Below are positions 39,738 through 48,617 of a DNA stretch of 61,346 nt, piece after piece (the stretch's first letter is position 1; each line of letters opens with the position of its first letter). Origin of the DNA: Ideonella sp. (GTDB lineage: Bacteria > Pseudomonadota > Gammaproteobacteria > Burkholderiales > Burkholderiaceae_C); NCBI RefSeq assembly GCF_016702655.1, contig NZ_JADJDO010000015.1, positions 1 through 61,346 of the forward strand, in the 5' to 3' direction. The notes under the pieces are model-generated. The model was not told the origin of the DNA, did not search any database, and was given only the letters and a program-made list of their open reading frames with translations. Made by a program: the position numbers and the translations under genes.

Positions 39738-41213
39738 CTATCGGGCTGGACCCGACTGCGTATCAGCCTCCAACCCGATCAGGTCCGCGCCCGGTGACGC
39801 CCCGCCCTGCTGCGGTGTCGGCGGGGGAGCCAGGCGCCGCTTTTCTCCGGGGGCGGGGTCGCCCGGATCGTTCGGAATCGGCTGGCCGCGCAGGGCGGAG
39901 GGCGTCGCAGGCCTGTCGGCGCCGCCGCGATAGAGCGCGTCCAGGCAGGCCTGCACCTCGGGCTCGGCACGGCCCGAGTCGCGCAGGTCCTGCAGCGCGC
40001 GCTCGGCCGCGCGTGCCGGCGAGTACTGGGCCAGCGCGGCGTCGTCGCCGCCGGCAGCGCGCGGCGGGCGCTGGCGCTGCTTGCGCGAGAGCATCTGCAG
40101 CAGGTTCCAGGCCTTCTTGTGCTGCTCGATCGGCCACACCTGCACCCGGCCGCTGGCTTCGAACGCGCGCCAGATCTCGACCGCTCTCGCGGTGCGCAAA
40201 ACGACCACGGTCGCCCGGTCGGTACCGATGCCCCCGCAGGAGATGTCGGCGAGCTCGGCCGAGAAGTCGGCGCAATGCCGGCACTCGGGGCGCTGGTAGT
40301 CGCGCGCGGCCTCTTCGAGCGGGATCGAGGCGACGTTGCCGTCCTTGCGCTGGATCAGCACCTCGCCCTTGATGTTGAACTTGGCGACGTCCTCGAGCGC
40401 GATGCCGAGCTGGCCCGCCACGCGCTCGGTCATCAACTCGGGGCGAAAGACCTCGCTGCAGAACAACCCGACGCTGAAGGCCACGCGCTCGGCCGGCCCG
40501 CGCAGGCAGTCGCGCTGGCGCGCCGTGACCGTGACCGACTTGCCGGGCTTGAGCAGCAGCGACGGGTCGATGCGCTCCATCTTGCGCAGCCCGGTGACCT
40601 GGCACGGCACGCCGACGAAGGCCACCCTGGCGAGCCGTGCCTTGGCCAGGCGCGCGAGCGCGAGGTTGTTCGGGCAGTAGGTGTACCAGCTGCCGGCGCT
40701 GGCCCGGATCTGCTCGACCGTCGTTGCCAGCTTGGGGGTCGGGAAGCACGGCGCGTCGTCTTCGCCGACCGCGGCCACGATTGCGCCATCGATCGTCTCG
40801 CGCTCGCGCGCCCAGGCCAGCAGTGCGGTGACGATGCCACCGTCCTGGGCCTGTGCCGGCGCCGCGGCGTCGTTGGCGCGCGCAACGAAGACATGGCGGT
40901 AGACGCCGAAGATGCCTTCGTAGCCGCGCTCGCCATCGAAGGTCGCATCGCGCAAGTGCGGCTCGCGCGGCCACAGGCGCGGGCAGACCGCGGCGCACGC
41001 GTCGCAGCCGACCCCGGTGCTGACGCCACAGTGATCGGCTGCCCCCTCGGCGTTGGGCCGCTTGGAGGGCTTGCCGGCGTTGATCTCGATGATGCGGTGC
41101 GGGCACACCACGACGCAGCTGCCGCACTCGGTGCAGGCACCGGCCGCGACGACGCGGTTCATCATGTCCCGGAAGGTCGGGCGGTCGGGTTCGAGCGGGG
41201 TCGGTTCGGTCAT
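39738..41213 (-). CDS. FrhB/FdhB-like coenzyme F420 hydrogenase/dehydrogenase beta-subunit protein
   Basis: 491 residues. The N-terminus has ferredoxin-type [4Fe-4S] motifs: CTECGSCVVVCPH (residues about 25-37) and CDACAAVCPR (about 66-75). Next comes the FrhB N-terminal domain (DGGIVTALLAWA, ASAGSWYTYCPNNLAL), then the FrhB C-terminal domain with VAFVGVPCQVTGLRK, DCLRGPAE and CRHCADFSAELADISCGGIG. This family passes electrons between iron-sulfur clusters, FAD and F420. Last gene of the F420 operon, so it may reduce F420 from ferredoxin or use F420H2 on a substrate. An alternative start at 41282 overlaps the fbiC stop by ATGA; the internal ATG at 41213 has a better ribosome binding site (GGAAG). 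Confidence 0.87.
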   Translation of the reverse strand: MTEPTPLEPDRPTFRDMMNRVVAAGACTECGSCVVVCPHRIIEINAGKPSKRPNAEGAADHCGVSTGVGCDACAAVCPRLWPREPHLRDATFDGERGYEGIFGVYRHVFVARANDAAAPAQAQDGGIVTALLAWARERETIDGAIVAAVGEDDAPCFPTPKLATTVEQIRASAGSWYTYCPNNLALARLAKARLARVAFVGVPCQVTGLRKMERIDPSLLLKPGKSVTVTARQRDCLRGPAERVAFSVGLFCSEVFRPELMTERVAGQLGIALEDVAKFNIKGEVLIQRKDGNVASIPLEEAARDYQRPECRHCADFSAELADISCGGIGTDRATVVVLRTARAVEIWRAFEASGRVQVWPIEQHKKAWNLLQMLSRKQRQRPPRAAGGDDAALAQYSPARAAERALQDLRDSGRAEPEVQACLDALYRGGADRPATPSALRGQPIPNDPGDPAPGEKRRLAPPPTPQQGGASPGADLIGLEADTQSGPAR

Positions 41214-41278
41214 CGCAGGCGTTCTTCCGGGGTCGATGCCCGGGCCGGCCGGTCGGCCGCCCGGGGAGGGGGCAAAGG

Positions 41279-43774
41279 TCATTCGGCCAGCCCGGCGCAG
41301 GCCTCTAGCGCGGATTCGCGGCGCGTAGGCGCGGCGGCTGCAGGCGCGCGCGGGGATGCATCTGGCGCGCCGGCACGGGCCTCTTGCGACGCGGCCCGTT
41401 CGACGCGCTCGCGCGGCGCATCTTCGTAGAGCGTGGTGCGCTGGCGCGGCGTGCGTCCGGCGTCGACGATCACGGCGCGGATCGCCGCCGGCGTCATCTC
41501 GGTGCCGTGAACGGCGCCCGCGGCGCGCGAGATGCTTTCGTCCATGAGCGTGCCGCCGAAGTCGTTGACGCCGGCACGCAGGCAGCGCTTCATGCCCTCG
41601 ACGCCGAGCTTGACCCACGACGCCTGCACGTTGGGAACGAGCGCGCCGAGCACGATGCGCGCGACGGCATGCATGAGCAGCGTCTCGCGCCAGGTCGGGC
41701 CGGCGCGCGAACCGCCTTTGAGGAACAGCGGCGCCTCGCCGGCAACAAAGGGCAGCGGCACGAACTCGGTCAAGCCGCCGGTGCGTTGCTGCAGACGGCG
41801 CAGGTGCAGCAGGTGTCGCGCCCAGTGCACGGGCCGCTCGACGTGGCCGAACATGATCGTCGCGGTCGAGCGCAGGCCCAGCTCGTGCGCGGTCTGCACC
41901 ACCGAGAGCCACTCGTCGGTGCCCAGCTTGTCGGGGCAGATCACGCGCCGCACCTCGTCGTCGAGGATCTCGGCCGCGGTGCCCGGCAGGCTGCCCAGCC
42001 CGGCCTCGCGCAACGCCTGCAGGAACTCGCGCACCGACAGGCCCAGGCTGCGCGCGCCCTGGGCGATCTCGAGCGGCGAGAACGCGTGCACATGCAGCCC
42101 CGGCGCCGCGGCCTTGACCGCGGCCAGGATATCCAGGTAGTGCCGGCCCGTGTAGGCCGGGTGGATGCCGCCCTGGATGCAGACCTCGGTCGCGCCACGC
42201 GCCCAGGCCTCGGCGCTGCGGCGCGCGATCTCGGCCATGTCGTAGTCGTAGGGCGCGCCGCGCAGCGCCTCGTGCTTGCGCCCGCGCGCGAAGGCGCAGA
42301 AGCCGCAGCGGTAACGGCACAAGTTGGTGTAGGTGATGTTGCGCGTCACGACATAGCTCACGACATCGCCGTTGAGCTCGCGCCGGATCGCGTCGGCCGC
42401 GGCGCAGACCCGATCGACCTCGGCGCCGCGCGCGTCGAACAGCGCGACGATGTCGGCCTCGGTGGGCTCGCCGCGCAAGGCGCGCGCGAGCGCCGTCGCC
42501 ACCGGGCCATCACAGCGCACGCCCGGCAGGTGCGCCTCCGCGGCCGGCAGCGCCGCTGCCGCACCCGGCGCCCAGGCATGGGCGCGTGCCAGCCCGTCGG
42601 CGTCGGCATGGCGCCGCACTTGCGGGCGCAGGCCGGCATCGATCCAGGTCTGCGCGTCGTTGACGAAGCGCGGGTGCGCTGCCAGGCGCTCGACCAGCAG
42701 CATGCCGGCATCGGCGCTGTGCCTGGCCAGCGCGTCGAGTTCGGGCCAGCGGCGTTCGGGGTTGACGTGGTCGGGGGTGACCGGCGAGACGCCACCCCAG
42801 TCGTCGATGCCGGCCTCGACCAGGCCGGCAAGCGCGCCCGCGGCCAGGTTGGGCGGGGCCTGGATGCTCGACGTGCCGCCGAAGATCAGGCGCGCGATGG
42901 CGATGGTCCAGCGATGCTCGTCGAATGACGGCTCGGCGGCCGCGGCCATGCGCGTGCCCGGCTTGGCGCGGAAGTTCTGCACGATCACCTCCTGCAGGTG
43001 ACCGTGGCGCTCGTGCGCGGCGCGCAGCGCCAGCAGCGACTCGATGCGTTCGCGCCGCGTCTCGCCGATGCCCACGAGCAGCCCGGAGGTGAAGGGCACC
43101 GCCGCCTGCCCGGCCGCCTCGATCATGGCCAGGCGCAGTTGCGGGTGCTTGTCGGGCGCGCCGGCATGCGGCCCGCCGCGCTGCATCAGGCGCGCGGCCG
43201 CGGACTCGAGCATCAGGCCCATCGAAACCGCGACCGGCCGCAGCACGTCGATCTCGGCGCGCGTGAGCACGCCGGGGTTCAGGTGCGGCAACAACCCGGT
43301 CTCGGCCAGCACCCGCCCGGCCATCTCCGCAAGGTAGCCGACCATGCTCGAATGACCGAGCGCGGCGAGTTCGTCGCGCACGCCGGCAAAGCGCAGCTCG
43401 GGCTTGTCGCCGAGCGTGAACAAGGCCTCGCGGCAGCCGGCCTGCTGCCCGGCGCGGGCGACCGCGAGCACCTCGTCGGGCGTCATCAGCGCGCGCTGGC
43501 CGCGTGCGGGGGCGCGCGCGAAGGTGCAGTAGCCGCAACGGTTGCGACAGGCGTGGGTGAGCGGGACGAAGACCTTGCGCGAATAGGTGAGGCGGGCCCC
43601 GAAGTGGCGGTCGCGCAGCGCGGCGGCGGCCGACATCAGCAGGCCGAGTTCACCCGGCCGCTCGCCGAGTGCGGCCAGCGCGAGGGCATCGTCATCGCAC
43701 AGGCGTTCGCCTCGGCCAGCGGCGAGGACGATCGCCTGCAGTTGCGCTGCAGCGAATTCAGGGACGGCATTCAT
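41279..43774 (-). CDS. fbiC: FO synthase FbiC (fused CofG-CofH)
   Basis: 831 residues. This two-domain radical SAM enzyme makes 7,8-didemethyl-8-hydroxy-5-deazariboflavin (FO), the F420 chromophore. The CofG half has the cluster motif CRNRCGYCTF (Cys76, Cys80, Cys83). The CofH half has CRYRCGFCAF (Cys486, Cys490, Cys493). Other family pieces are LFTLGDKPE, PNLAAGAL, GVSPVTPDHVNPE, CIQGGIHP and FGGTLMDESISRAAG. The start at 43774 (MNAVPEF) is chosen over upstream ones, which give low-complexity sequence. It overlaps the end of cofC by 17 bp. Confidence 0.95.
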   Translation of the reverse strand: MNAVPEFAAAQLQAIVLAAGRGERLCDDDALALAALGERPGELGLLMSAAAALRDRHFGARLTYSRKVFVPLTHACRNRCGYCTFARAPARGQRALMTPDEVLAVARAGQQAGCREALFTLGDKPELRFAGVRDELAALGHSSMVGYLAEMAGRVLAETGLLPHLNPGVLTRAEIDVLRPVAVSMGLMLESAAARLMQRGGPHAGAPDKHPQLRLAMIEAAGQAAVPFTSGLLVGIGETRRERIESLLALRAAHERHGHLQEVIVQNFRAKPGTRMAAAAEPSFDEHRWTIAIARLIFGGTSSIQAPPNLAAGALAGLVEAGIDDWGGVSPVTPDHVNPERRWPELDALARHSADAGMLLVERLAAHPRFVNDAQTWIDAGLRPQVRRHADADGLARAHAWAPGAAAALPAAEAHLPGVRCDGPVATALARALRGEPTEADIVALFDARGAEVDRVCAAADAIRRELNGDVVSYVVTRNITYTNLCRYRCGFCAFARGRKHEALRGAPYDYDMAEIARRSAEAWARGATEVCIQGGIHPAYTGRHYLDILAAVKAAAPGLHVHAFSPLEIAQGARSLGLSVREFLQALREAGLGSLPGTAAEILDDEVRRVICPDKLGTDEWLSVVQTAHELGLRSTATIMFGHVERPVHWARHLLHLRRLQQRTGGLTEFVPLPFVAGEAPLFLKGGSRAGPTWRETLLMHAVARIVLGALVPNVQASWVKLGVEGMKRCLRAGVNDFGGTLMDESISRAAGAVHGTEMTPAAIRAVIVDAGRTPRQRTTLYEDAPRERVERAASQEARAGAPDASPRAPAAAAPTRRESALEACAGLAE

Positions 43775-44510
43775 GGAGTGCAGGCGCGCGGGCGCGCTGG
43801 GCAGGGATGAGTGAGCAGGCGTCGCCGGCAATGCCCGGCGCCAACGATTGCAGGAAGTGCCAGGTCCGCGTCGGCGAAGCCAGGCCCGAGAAGCGGGCCA
43901 GGTCCTCGGGTCGATCCAGGTCCAGCCCGAGGCCGGGCAGGCACAGCGTGCGGGCCGGCAGGCCCGCGGCGCGCGCGCCGCGCCGGTGACGGGCAAAGCT
44001 GTCGCAGCCGAAGCTCGGCCTCAGGGCTTCGGGGGGGCTGATCGCCATCGTGTTCGTGCCGCCACGGTCGTGCGCGGGCACCAGCGTCACGCCCCCGGCC
44101 GTCGCGCAGACGGCCTGGTGGGCTGCGATGACGCGGCTGACCTCGGCGCGGGTCAGCCCCGGCACATCGCCGGGAACGATGAGCATGCCGCCCCAGCCTC
44201 GCGCCTGCAGATGACCTGCGACCGCGCCCAGCGCGGCATTGAGTCCGCCCGGCGCGGGTTCTTCGAAGACCGCGGCGCCGCTGCGGCAGGCGACGGCCGC
44301 GGCGGCGGGATCGGCGGTCACGACGAGCACCCGTTGCAGCCCCTCGACGGCGAGCAGCACCTCGAGCACGTCCTGCAGCATCAGGCGCGCCAGCGTGGCG
44401 CGCTGTGCCGGCGTGCAGCGTGCCTGCAGGCGCCGCTTGGCGGAGGCGAAGGCCTTGACGGGCACGACGGCGCACAGGCCCGGCCGCGGCACGTGAATCG
44501 TGACCGTCAC
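43758..44510 (-). CDS. cofC: F420 pathway guanylyltransferase CofC (FbiD type)
   Basis: 250 residues from GTG at 44510, overlapping the cofD stop as GTGA. It makes the GTP-activated three-carbon side-chain precursor (lactyl-2-diphospho-guanosine or its phosphoenolpyruvate counterpart). Motifs are AVVPVKAFASAKRRL (nucleotide-binding), RVLVVTADPAAAAV, GGLNAALG, IVPGDVPGLTRAEV and DRGGTNTMAISPPEAL. Which precursor is used (2-phospholactate, PEP or 3-phosphoglycerate) cannot be told by eye. Confidence 0.92.
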   Translation of the reverse strand: MTVTIHVPRPGLCAVVPVKAFASAKRRLQARCTPAQRATLARLMLQDVLEVLLAVEGLQRVLVVTADPAAAAVACRSGAAVFEEPAPGGLNAALGAVAGHLQARGWGGMLIVPGDVPGLTRAEVSRVIAAHQAVCATAGGVTLVPAHDRGGTNTMAISPPEALRPSFGCDSFARHRRGARAAGLPARTLCLPGLGLDLDRPEDLARFSGLASPTRTWHFLQSLAPGIAGDACSLIPAQRARAPALHECRP

Positions 44511-45529
44511 TGCTGCGCCTCGGTTGCAGCGGCGGCCCGGTCGCGCACGCGCTGGCGCAGCACCCGATCCGCAACCTCGAGCACGGTGCGCGCCAGGCGC
44601 TCGCGATCGTCCAGCGACTCCATCAGCGTCGGCGCGACCACGACCTGCACCGCGCCCGGCGCGTCGAGCGCGGGTTCGCCGGCATCGACGATGAGCGCGT
44701 CGATCAGGCCGGCATAGTGGCTTGCGATGCTGGCGTGCGTGACCGGCAGGCCGAGCTCGCCCATCAGCTTGGCCGTCGGGCCCTTGACGGCGCGGCCGGC
44801 GACGAGCGGCGACACCGCGACCACCGGCGCCGTGCAGGCGGCGATCGCGGCACGCACCCCCGGCAGCGCCAGCATCGGGTCGATGCTGAGCCAGGGATTG
44901 GACGGGCACAGCACGACCGCCCGCGGCGCCGGCTCGTGCGCGAGCCCGAGCAGCAACGGCGACGGGCGCGCGCCCCCGGCACCATCGAAGGCGAGCGCAC
45001 GCACGGCGGGCGCGCAGCGTCGGCGCACGAAGTAGTCCTGGAAGTCGAGCCGCCCTTCGTCCGTCGCCACCCGGGTGCGCACCGGGTCGTCGCTCATCGG
45101 CGCGATGCGCGCGGCGATCCCCAACTGGCGCGCGAACGTCGCGGTGACCTCGCCCAGCGTCTCGCCGCAGCCCAGGCGATGGGTGCGCTGAACGTGCAAC
45201 GCCAGGTCGGCGTCGCCGAGCGCGAACCAGGTCTCGCCGCCGAGGCGCTCGAGCGCGCCCATGAACTGCCAGGTCTCGTCGCGCCGGCCCCAGCCGCGCA
45301 GCGGGTCGGCCAGGCCGGCGAGCGTGTAGAGCAAGGTGTCGATGTCGGGCGAGATGGCCAGCCCCAGGTGGCGGAAGTCGTCGCCGGTGTTGACCACGAT
45401 GTCGAGCGCCGTCGGCTCGAGCACGCGCGACAGGCCGAGCGCGAGCTTGGCGCCGCCGACGCCACCGGACAGCGCAAGCACGCGCTGTACCGGCGGCGCG
45501 CCGGGAGGCTGGGCGGCCGCTGCGCTCAC
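44507..45529 (-). CDS. cofD: FO:2-phospho-L-lactate transferase CofD
   Basis: 340 residues from GTG at 45529, overlapping the cofE stop as GTGA. It joins the activated side chain to FO to give (dehydro-)F420-0. The family signature is strong: VLALSGGVGGAKLALGL, VVNTGDDFRHLGLAISPDIDT, GWGRRDETWQFMGAL, MSDDPVRTRV, LCPSNPWLSIDPMLALPG and SPLVAGRAVKGPTAKLMGELG. The upstream part of the open frame is not protein-like, which supports the GTG start. Confidence 0.95.
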   Translation of the reverse strand: MSAAAAQPPGAPPVQRVLALSGGVGGAKLALGLSRVLEPTALDIVVNTGDDFRHLGLAISPDIDTLLYTLAGLADPLRGWGRRDETWQFMGALERLGGETWFALGDADLALHVQRTHRLGCGETLGEVTATFARQLGIAARIAPMSDDPVRTRVATDEGRLDFQDYFVRRRCAPAVRALAFDGAGGARPSPLLLGLAHEPAPRAVVLCPSNPWLSIDPMLALPGVRAAIAACTAPVVAVSPLVAGRAVKGPTAKLMGELGLPVTHASIASHYAGLIDALIVDAGEPALDAPGAVQVVVAPTLMESLDDRERLARTVLEVADRVLRQRVRDRAAAATEAQQ

Positions 45530-46308
45530 CGGAACAGATCCTCGCTCGCCGGGCGCACCAAAGCGCGCGCGGGTCCGGGCTCGCCGCCGGCCGGCAGCCC
45601 GCGCACGACCACGACCGGCAGGCCCTCGGCGCCCTGACCCATCAGCATCGAGGCCGCCGAGGCGATTTCGTCGGCCTGCGCCACTTCGGTGACGCGCAGC
45701 GTGCGCCCGAACAGGTCTGGCTGGCCGCGCAGGTCGCGCAGCGCAGCCAGGCCGGCGCAACCGATGGCCACGCCCACCGCGCCGTAGCGCCAGGGGCGGC
45801 CAAAGCTGTCGCTGATCAGCACCCCGACATCCACGCCGGCGATGCGCCCGAACTCGGCGCGCAGGCGCGCGGCGCTGGCGTCGGGATCGAGCGGCAGCAG
45901 GAGCGCGAACTCGCCGTCGGCGGCATCGGCTACGTTGGACTGGTCCACCCCGGCGTTGGCCATCACGAAGCCCAGCCGGTGCTCGACGATCAGCACGTCG
46001 GGGCAGGCGCGCACGACGCGCACCGATTCGGACAGGATCAGCTCGACCAGCCGAGGGTCCTTGCGCACCTGCGCCGCGAGGTCGATCGCGCGCGGCGACG
46101 CCGTGACGCGGGCCAGGTCGATGCGGCGCCCCTCGACCTTGGAGACCACCTTCTGCGCGAACACGATCACGTCGCCGTTGCGCAGCCCGATCCCCGCGCC
46201 GTCGATGCCGGCCAGCGTCAGGCGCACCAGGTCGTCGCCCTCGTGCAGCCTCGGCAGGCCGGGCACTGCGTGCAGTTCGACCCGGGGGGCGGTCACCGCG
46301 GAGGCCAT
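45526..46308 (-). CDS. cofE: F420-0:gamma-glutamyl ligase CofE
   Basis: 260 residues. It adds glutamates to F420-0 with GTP. Diagnostic pieces are VIVFAQKVVSKVEGRRI, GFVMANAGVDQSNV, LLLPLDPDASAARLR, VLISDSFGRPWRYGAVGVAIG and ADEIASAASMLMGQGAEGLPVV. It lacks the C-terminal nitroreductase-like domain of mycobacterial FbiB. If a dehydro-F420-0 intermediate is formed, a separate reductase must therefore exist elsewhere. 37 bp after the LLM gene. Confidence 0.95.
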   Translation of the reverse strand: MASAVTAPRVELHAVPGLPRLHEGDDLVRLTLAGIDGAGIGLRNGDVIVFAQKVVSKVEGRRIDLARVTASPRAIDLAAQVRKDPRLVELILSESVRVVRACPDVLIVEHRLGFVMANAGVDQSNVADAADGEFALLLPLDPDASAARLRAEFGRIAGVDVGVLISDSFGRPWRYGAVGVAIGCAGLAALRDLRGQPDLFGRTLRVTEVAQADEIASAASMLMGQGAEGLPVVVVRGLPAGGEPGPARALVRPASEDLFR

Positions 46309-46345
46309 CGGGGCGTGTCGGCTTCGCCGCGGCAGCGTTGCGGCC

Positions 46346-47374
46346 TCAGGCCGGCGTCTTCGCGCTGCCCCAGCGCCGCATCTCGGGCATGACCTCGCGC
46401 GCGAACAGCTGCATCGAGCGGCGCACGGTCGCCAGGTCCATGCCGGGCGCGCGGAACTGCAGGCAGATCTGGTCGAGCGGGTCGTCGCGGTAGCGCTCCA
46501 GGCCGCGCAGCACCTCGTCGGGGGTGCCGATGTGGAACGGTATGCCGTAGATCCCCGCGCCGGGCGTGCGCCGCAGCTCGCCCACCGGCGGCAACGGCAT
46601 GTCCCAGCCGCGGCGGCGATAGAAGTCGACGCACCAGTGCGCGCCCACCTCGGCCTCGTCCCAGGCCTGTTGCTGCGTCGGCGCCAGATGGACGATCAGC
46701 GGGCCGGAGACGATGCGCTGGTCTTCGCGCCGGCGCCCGGCCTTGGCGAGCAGTTCCGGATAGGTCTTCCACAACGGCGAATGGAGCGCCGAGGCCAGGT
46801 GGTAGCCGCGCTCGGCCGCCTTGGCGATGCTCTGCGGGCCCATGGCCGCCATCCAGATCGGAGGGTTCGGACGCTGCACCGGCTTCGGGCGCAGGCACAC
46901 ATCGCGGTATTGGTAGTACTTGCCTTCGTGCGTGAAGGGCGCCTCCTCGTCGAACAGCCGTTGCATGAACGCCAGGGCCTCGTAGGTGCGGGCGAAAGTC
47001 TCACTCTTGTTGATGCCGAACACCTTGCACTCGACTTCCATCGGCCCGGCGCCGATGGCCAGGTCGAGGCGCCCTCTGGATAGCAGGTCGACCGCGACCG
47101 CGTCCTCGGCCACGCGCAGCGGGTCGTGCAGGGCCAGCAGCAGCACGTAGGTGCCGAGCCGGATGCGCTGCGTGCGCGCCGCTGCCGCGGCCAGCAGCGG
47201 CAGCGGAGCCGAGTTCCAGTCGTCCTCCGCGAAGTGATGCTCCGAGATCCAGGCATGGCTGAAGCCGAGCTCCTCGGCCAGTTCGACCTCGGTGAGGAAG
47301 TCCTGATAAAGCTGCGACAGGTCCGACGGCTGGCCGGACAGGTTACGAAGGGCGATGGCGAGTCCGATGTCCAT
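46346..47374 (-). CDS. Luciferase-like (LLM) flavin/F420-dependent oxidoreductase
   Basis: 342 residues forming a bacterial-luciferase-type TIM barrel. Recognisable parts are AEELGFSHAWISEHHF near residue 33, RIRLGTYVLLLALHDPLRVAED near 70, DLLSRGRLDLAIGAG near 97, PPIWMAAMGPQSIAKAAERG near 179 and IPFHIGTPDEVL near 272. LLM enzymes use FMN or F420. As first gene of an F420 biosynthesis operon, F420H2 is the likely cofactor here, which would make it a reductase or dehydrogenase of a pathway intermediate. It diverges from LysR copy 2. Confidence 0.85.
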   Translation of the reverse strand: MDIGLAIALRNLSGQPSDLSQLYQDFLTEVELAEELGFSHAWISEHHFAEDDWNSAPLPLLAAAAARTQRIRLGTYVLLLALHDPLRVAEDAVAVDLLSRGRLDLAIGAGPMEVECKVFGINKSETFARTYEALAFMQRLFDEEAPFTHEGKYYQYRDVCLRPKPVQRPNPPIWMAAMGPQSIAKAAERGYHLASALHSPLWKTYPELLAKAGRRREDQRIVSGPLIVHLAPTQQQAWDEAEVGAHWCVDFYRRRGWDMPLPPVGELRRTPGAGIYGIPFHIGTPDEVLRGLERYRDDPLDQICLQFRAPGMDLATVRRSMQLFAREVMPEMRRWGSAKTPA

Positions 47375-47468
47375 GGCGGGCGTGTCGATCGACGACTGGG
47401 TGGGAGGGATGGCGTGCAGACTACTGAGCGCGACCGCATTTGTAAAATCGATTGTTTGGATTCAAAAT

Positions 47469-47483
47469 ATTCTCGAAACGAAT
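47469..47483. promoter_or_regulatory. Candidate LysR box between LLM operon and LysR gene
   Basis: ATTC-N7-GAAT at 47469-47483 is an inverted repeat containing T-N11-A, the general LysR recognition pattern. It lies 13 bp before the LysR copy 2 start, in an AT-rich 121-bp divergent promoter region, so it could serve autoregulation and control of the F420/LLM operon. Confidence 0.45.
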
Positions 47484-47495
47484 AGGTTGATCGCC

Positions 47496-48437
47496 ATGCG
47501 CTTCAAGGGACTCGATCTCAACCTTCTGGTCGCCTTCGATGCCATCCTCGTCGAGGGGACCATCACGCGCGCCGCGCAGCGCGTGCACCTGAGCCAGTCG
47601 GCGATGAGCAATGCGCTGGCGCGCCTGCGCGAGCACTATCGCGACGAGCTGTTCGTCCAGGTCGGGCGCAAGCTGGTGCGAACCCCGCTCGCCGAGGCGC
47701 TCGCCGGGCCGGTCCGGGACATCCTGCTGCGGGTCGACACGACGGCCGCCCTGACGCCGGGCTTCGATCCCGCCGCATCGGCGCGCTGCTTCGTGCTTGC
47801 CGCGTCCGACTACATCATGGCCGTGCTGCTCGACCGGCTGCTGGCGCGCGTGTATCGCGAAGCGCCCGACATCACCTTCGAGCTGTTGCCGGTGGACCGG
47901 GGCATGGAGCTGCTCGAGCGCGGCGACGTCGACCTGCTGCTGTTCCCGAAGCAGTTCGAGCGCGCCGAGCACCCGGGCGAACCGACCATCGAGGACACCT
48001 ACACCTGCGTCGTCTGGGAGGGCAACACCCAGGTCGGCGAGACGCTGACGCTGGAGCGCTATCTGGAGGCCGGCCACGTGGCCACGCGCCTGGGCGTCGA
48101 CCGCATGCCGACCTTCGAGGGCTGGTTCCTGAAGCGCTTCGGCATCCAGCGCAGGATCGAGGTGGCAACCTACAACCTGACCTCGCCGCCGCGGCTGGTG
48201 ATCGGCACCCAGCGCATCGCCACGGTCCACACCCGGCTCGCGCGCCAGATGGCGCATTCGTTGCCGCTGCGCCTGGTGGCGCCGCCGGTCGAGATTCCCA
48301 GGTTGATCAGCGTGATGCAGTGGCACCGCTACAAGGCCCACGATCCCGGCCTGGCCTGGCTGCGCCGCATGGTGCACGAGGTCGCCGCCGAAGACGACGA
48401 TGAGGCGTCACTCATGCCGCCGTCGCGCCCTGCCTGA
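47496..48437 (+). CDS. LysR-family transcriptional regulator (copy 2)
   Basis: 313 residues. The helix-turn-helix part is MRFKGLDLNLLVAFDAIL with TITRAAQRVHLSQSAMSNAL, followed by the effector-binding domain. The C-terminal MQWHKYKAHDPGLAWLRR-like block (here QWHRYKAHDPGLAWLRR) is also seen in the other two copies. The start at 47496 is chosen to match those copies. It is divergent from the LLM/F420 operon and upstream of the PhlG/EthD-like pair, so either could be its target. Confidence 0.9.
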   Translation: MRFKGLDLNLLVAFDAILVEGTITRAAQRVHLSQSAMSNALARLREHYRDELFVQVGRKLVRTPLAEALAGPVRDILLRVDTTAALTPGFDPAASARCFVLAASDYIMAVLLDRLLARVYREAPDITFELLPVDRGMELLERGDVDLLLFPKQFERAEHPGEPTIEDTYTCVVWEGNTQVGETLTLERYLEAGHVATRLGVDRMPTFEGWFLKRFGIQRRIEVATYNLTSPPRLVIGTQRIATVHTRLARQMAHSLPLRLVAPPVEIPRLISVMQWHRYKAHDPGLAWLRRMVHEVAAEDDDEASLMPPSRPA

Positions 48438-48481
48438 GGCCAGGCGGTCACCGTCGACGTTCGTTCGTCGATCGTCGCCAT

Positions 48482-48500
48482 CGTACCGCTTGTCGATACG
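48482..48500. promoter_or_regulatory. Candidate operator CGTACCG-N4-TCGATACG (site A)
   Basis: The 19-bp sequence matches the site at 54034-54052 at all 15 defined positions. It is an imperfect palindrome (CGTACCG against CGATACG) and lies 118 bp before the PhlG-like gene, in a locally AT-richer promoter region. IclR is the suggested binder because the other site is in the IclR divergent promoter region. Confidence 0.5.
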
Positions 48501-48617
48501 ATTAGCTTGTTATACGATACACACGCACCACCACTGACCAGCACCAAGCCCCGCAGGCACAGGTGGCAAGCCACCGCCCAAGCCCACTGAACGACGCCGC
48601 GACGGCGCATCGAGACC

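Noticed and set aside
39598..39933. Plus-strand frame in the convergent gap
   Set aside because: Runs antisense into the end of the FrhB-like gene, low complexity after the first 50 residues, no ribosome binding site.
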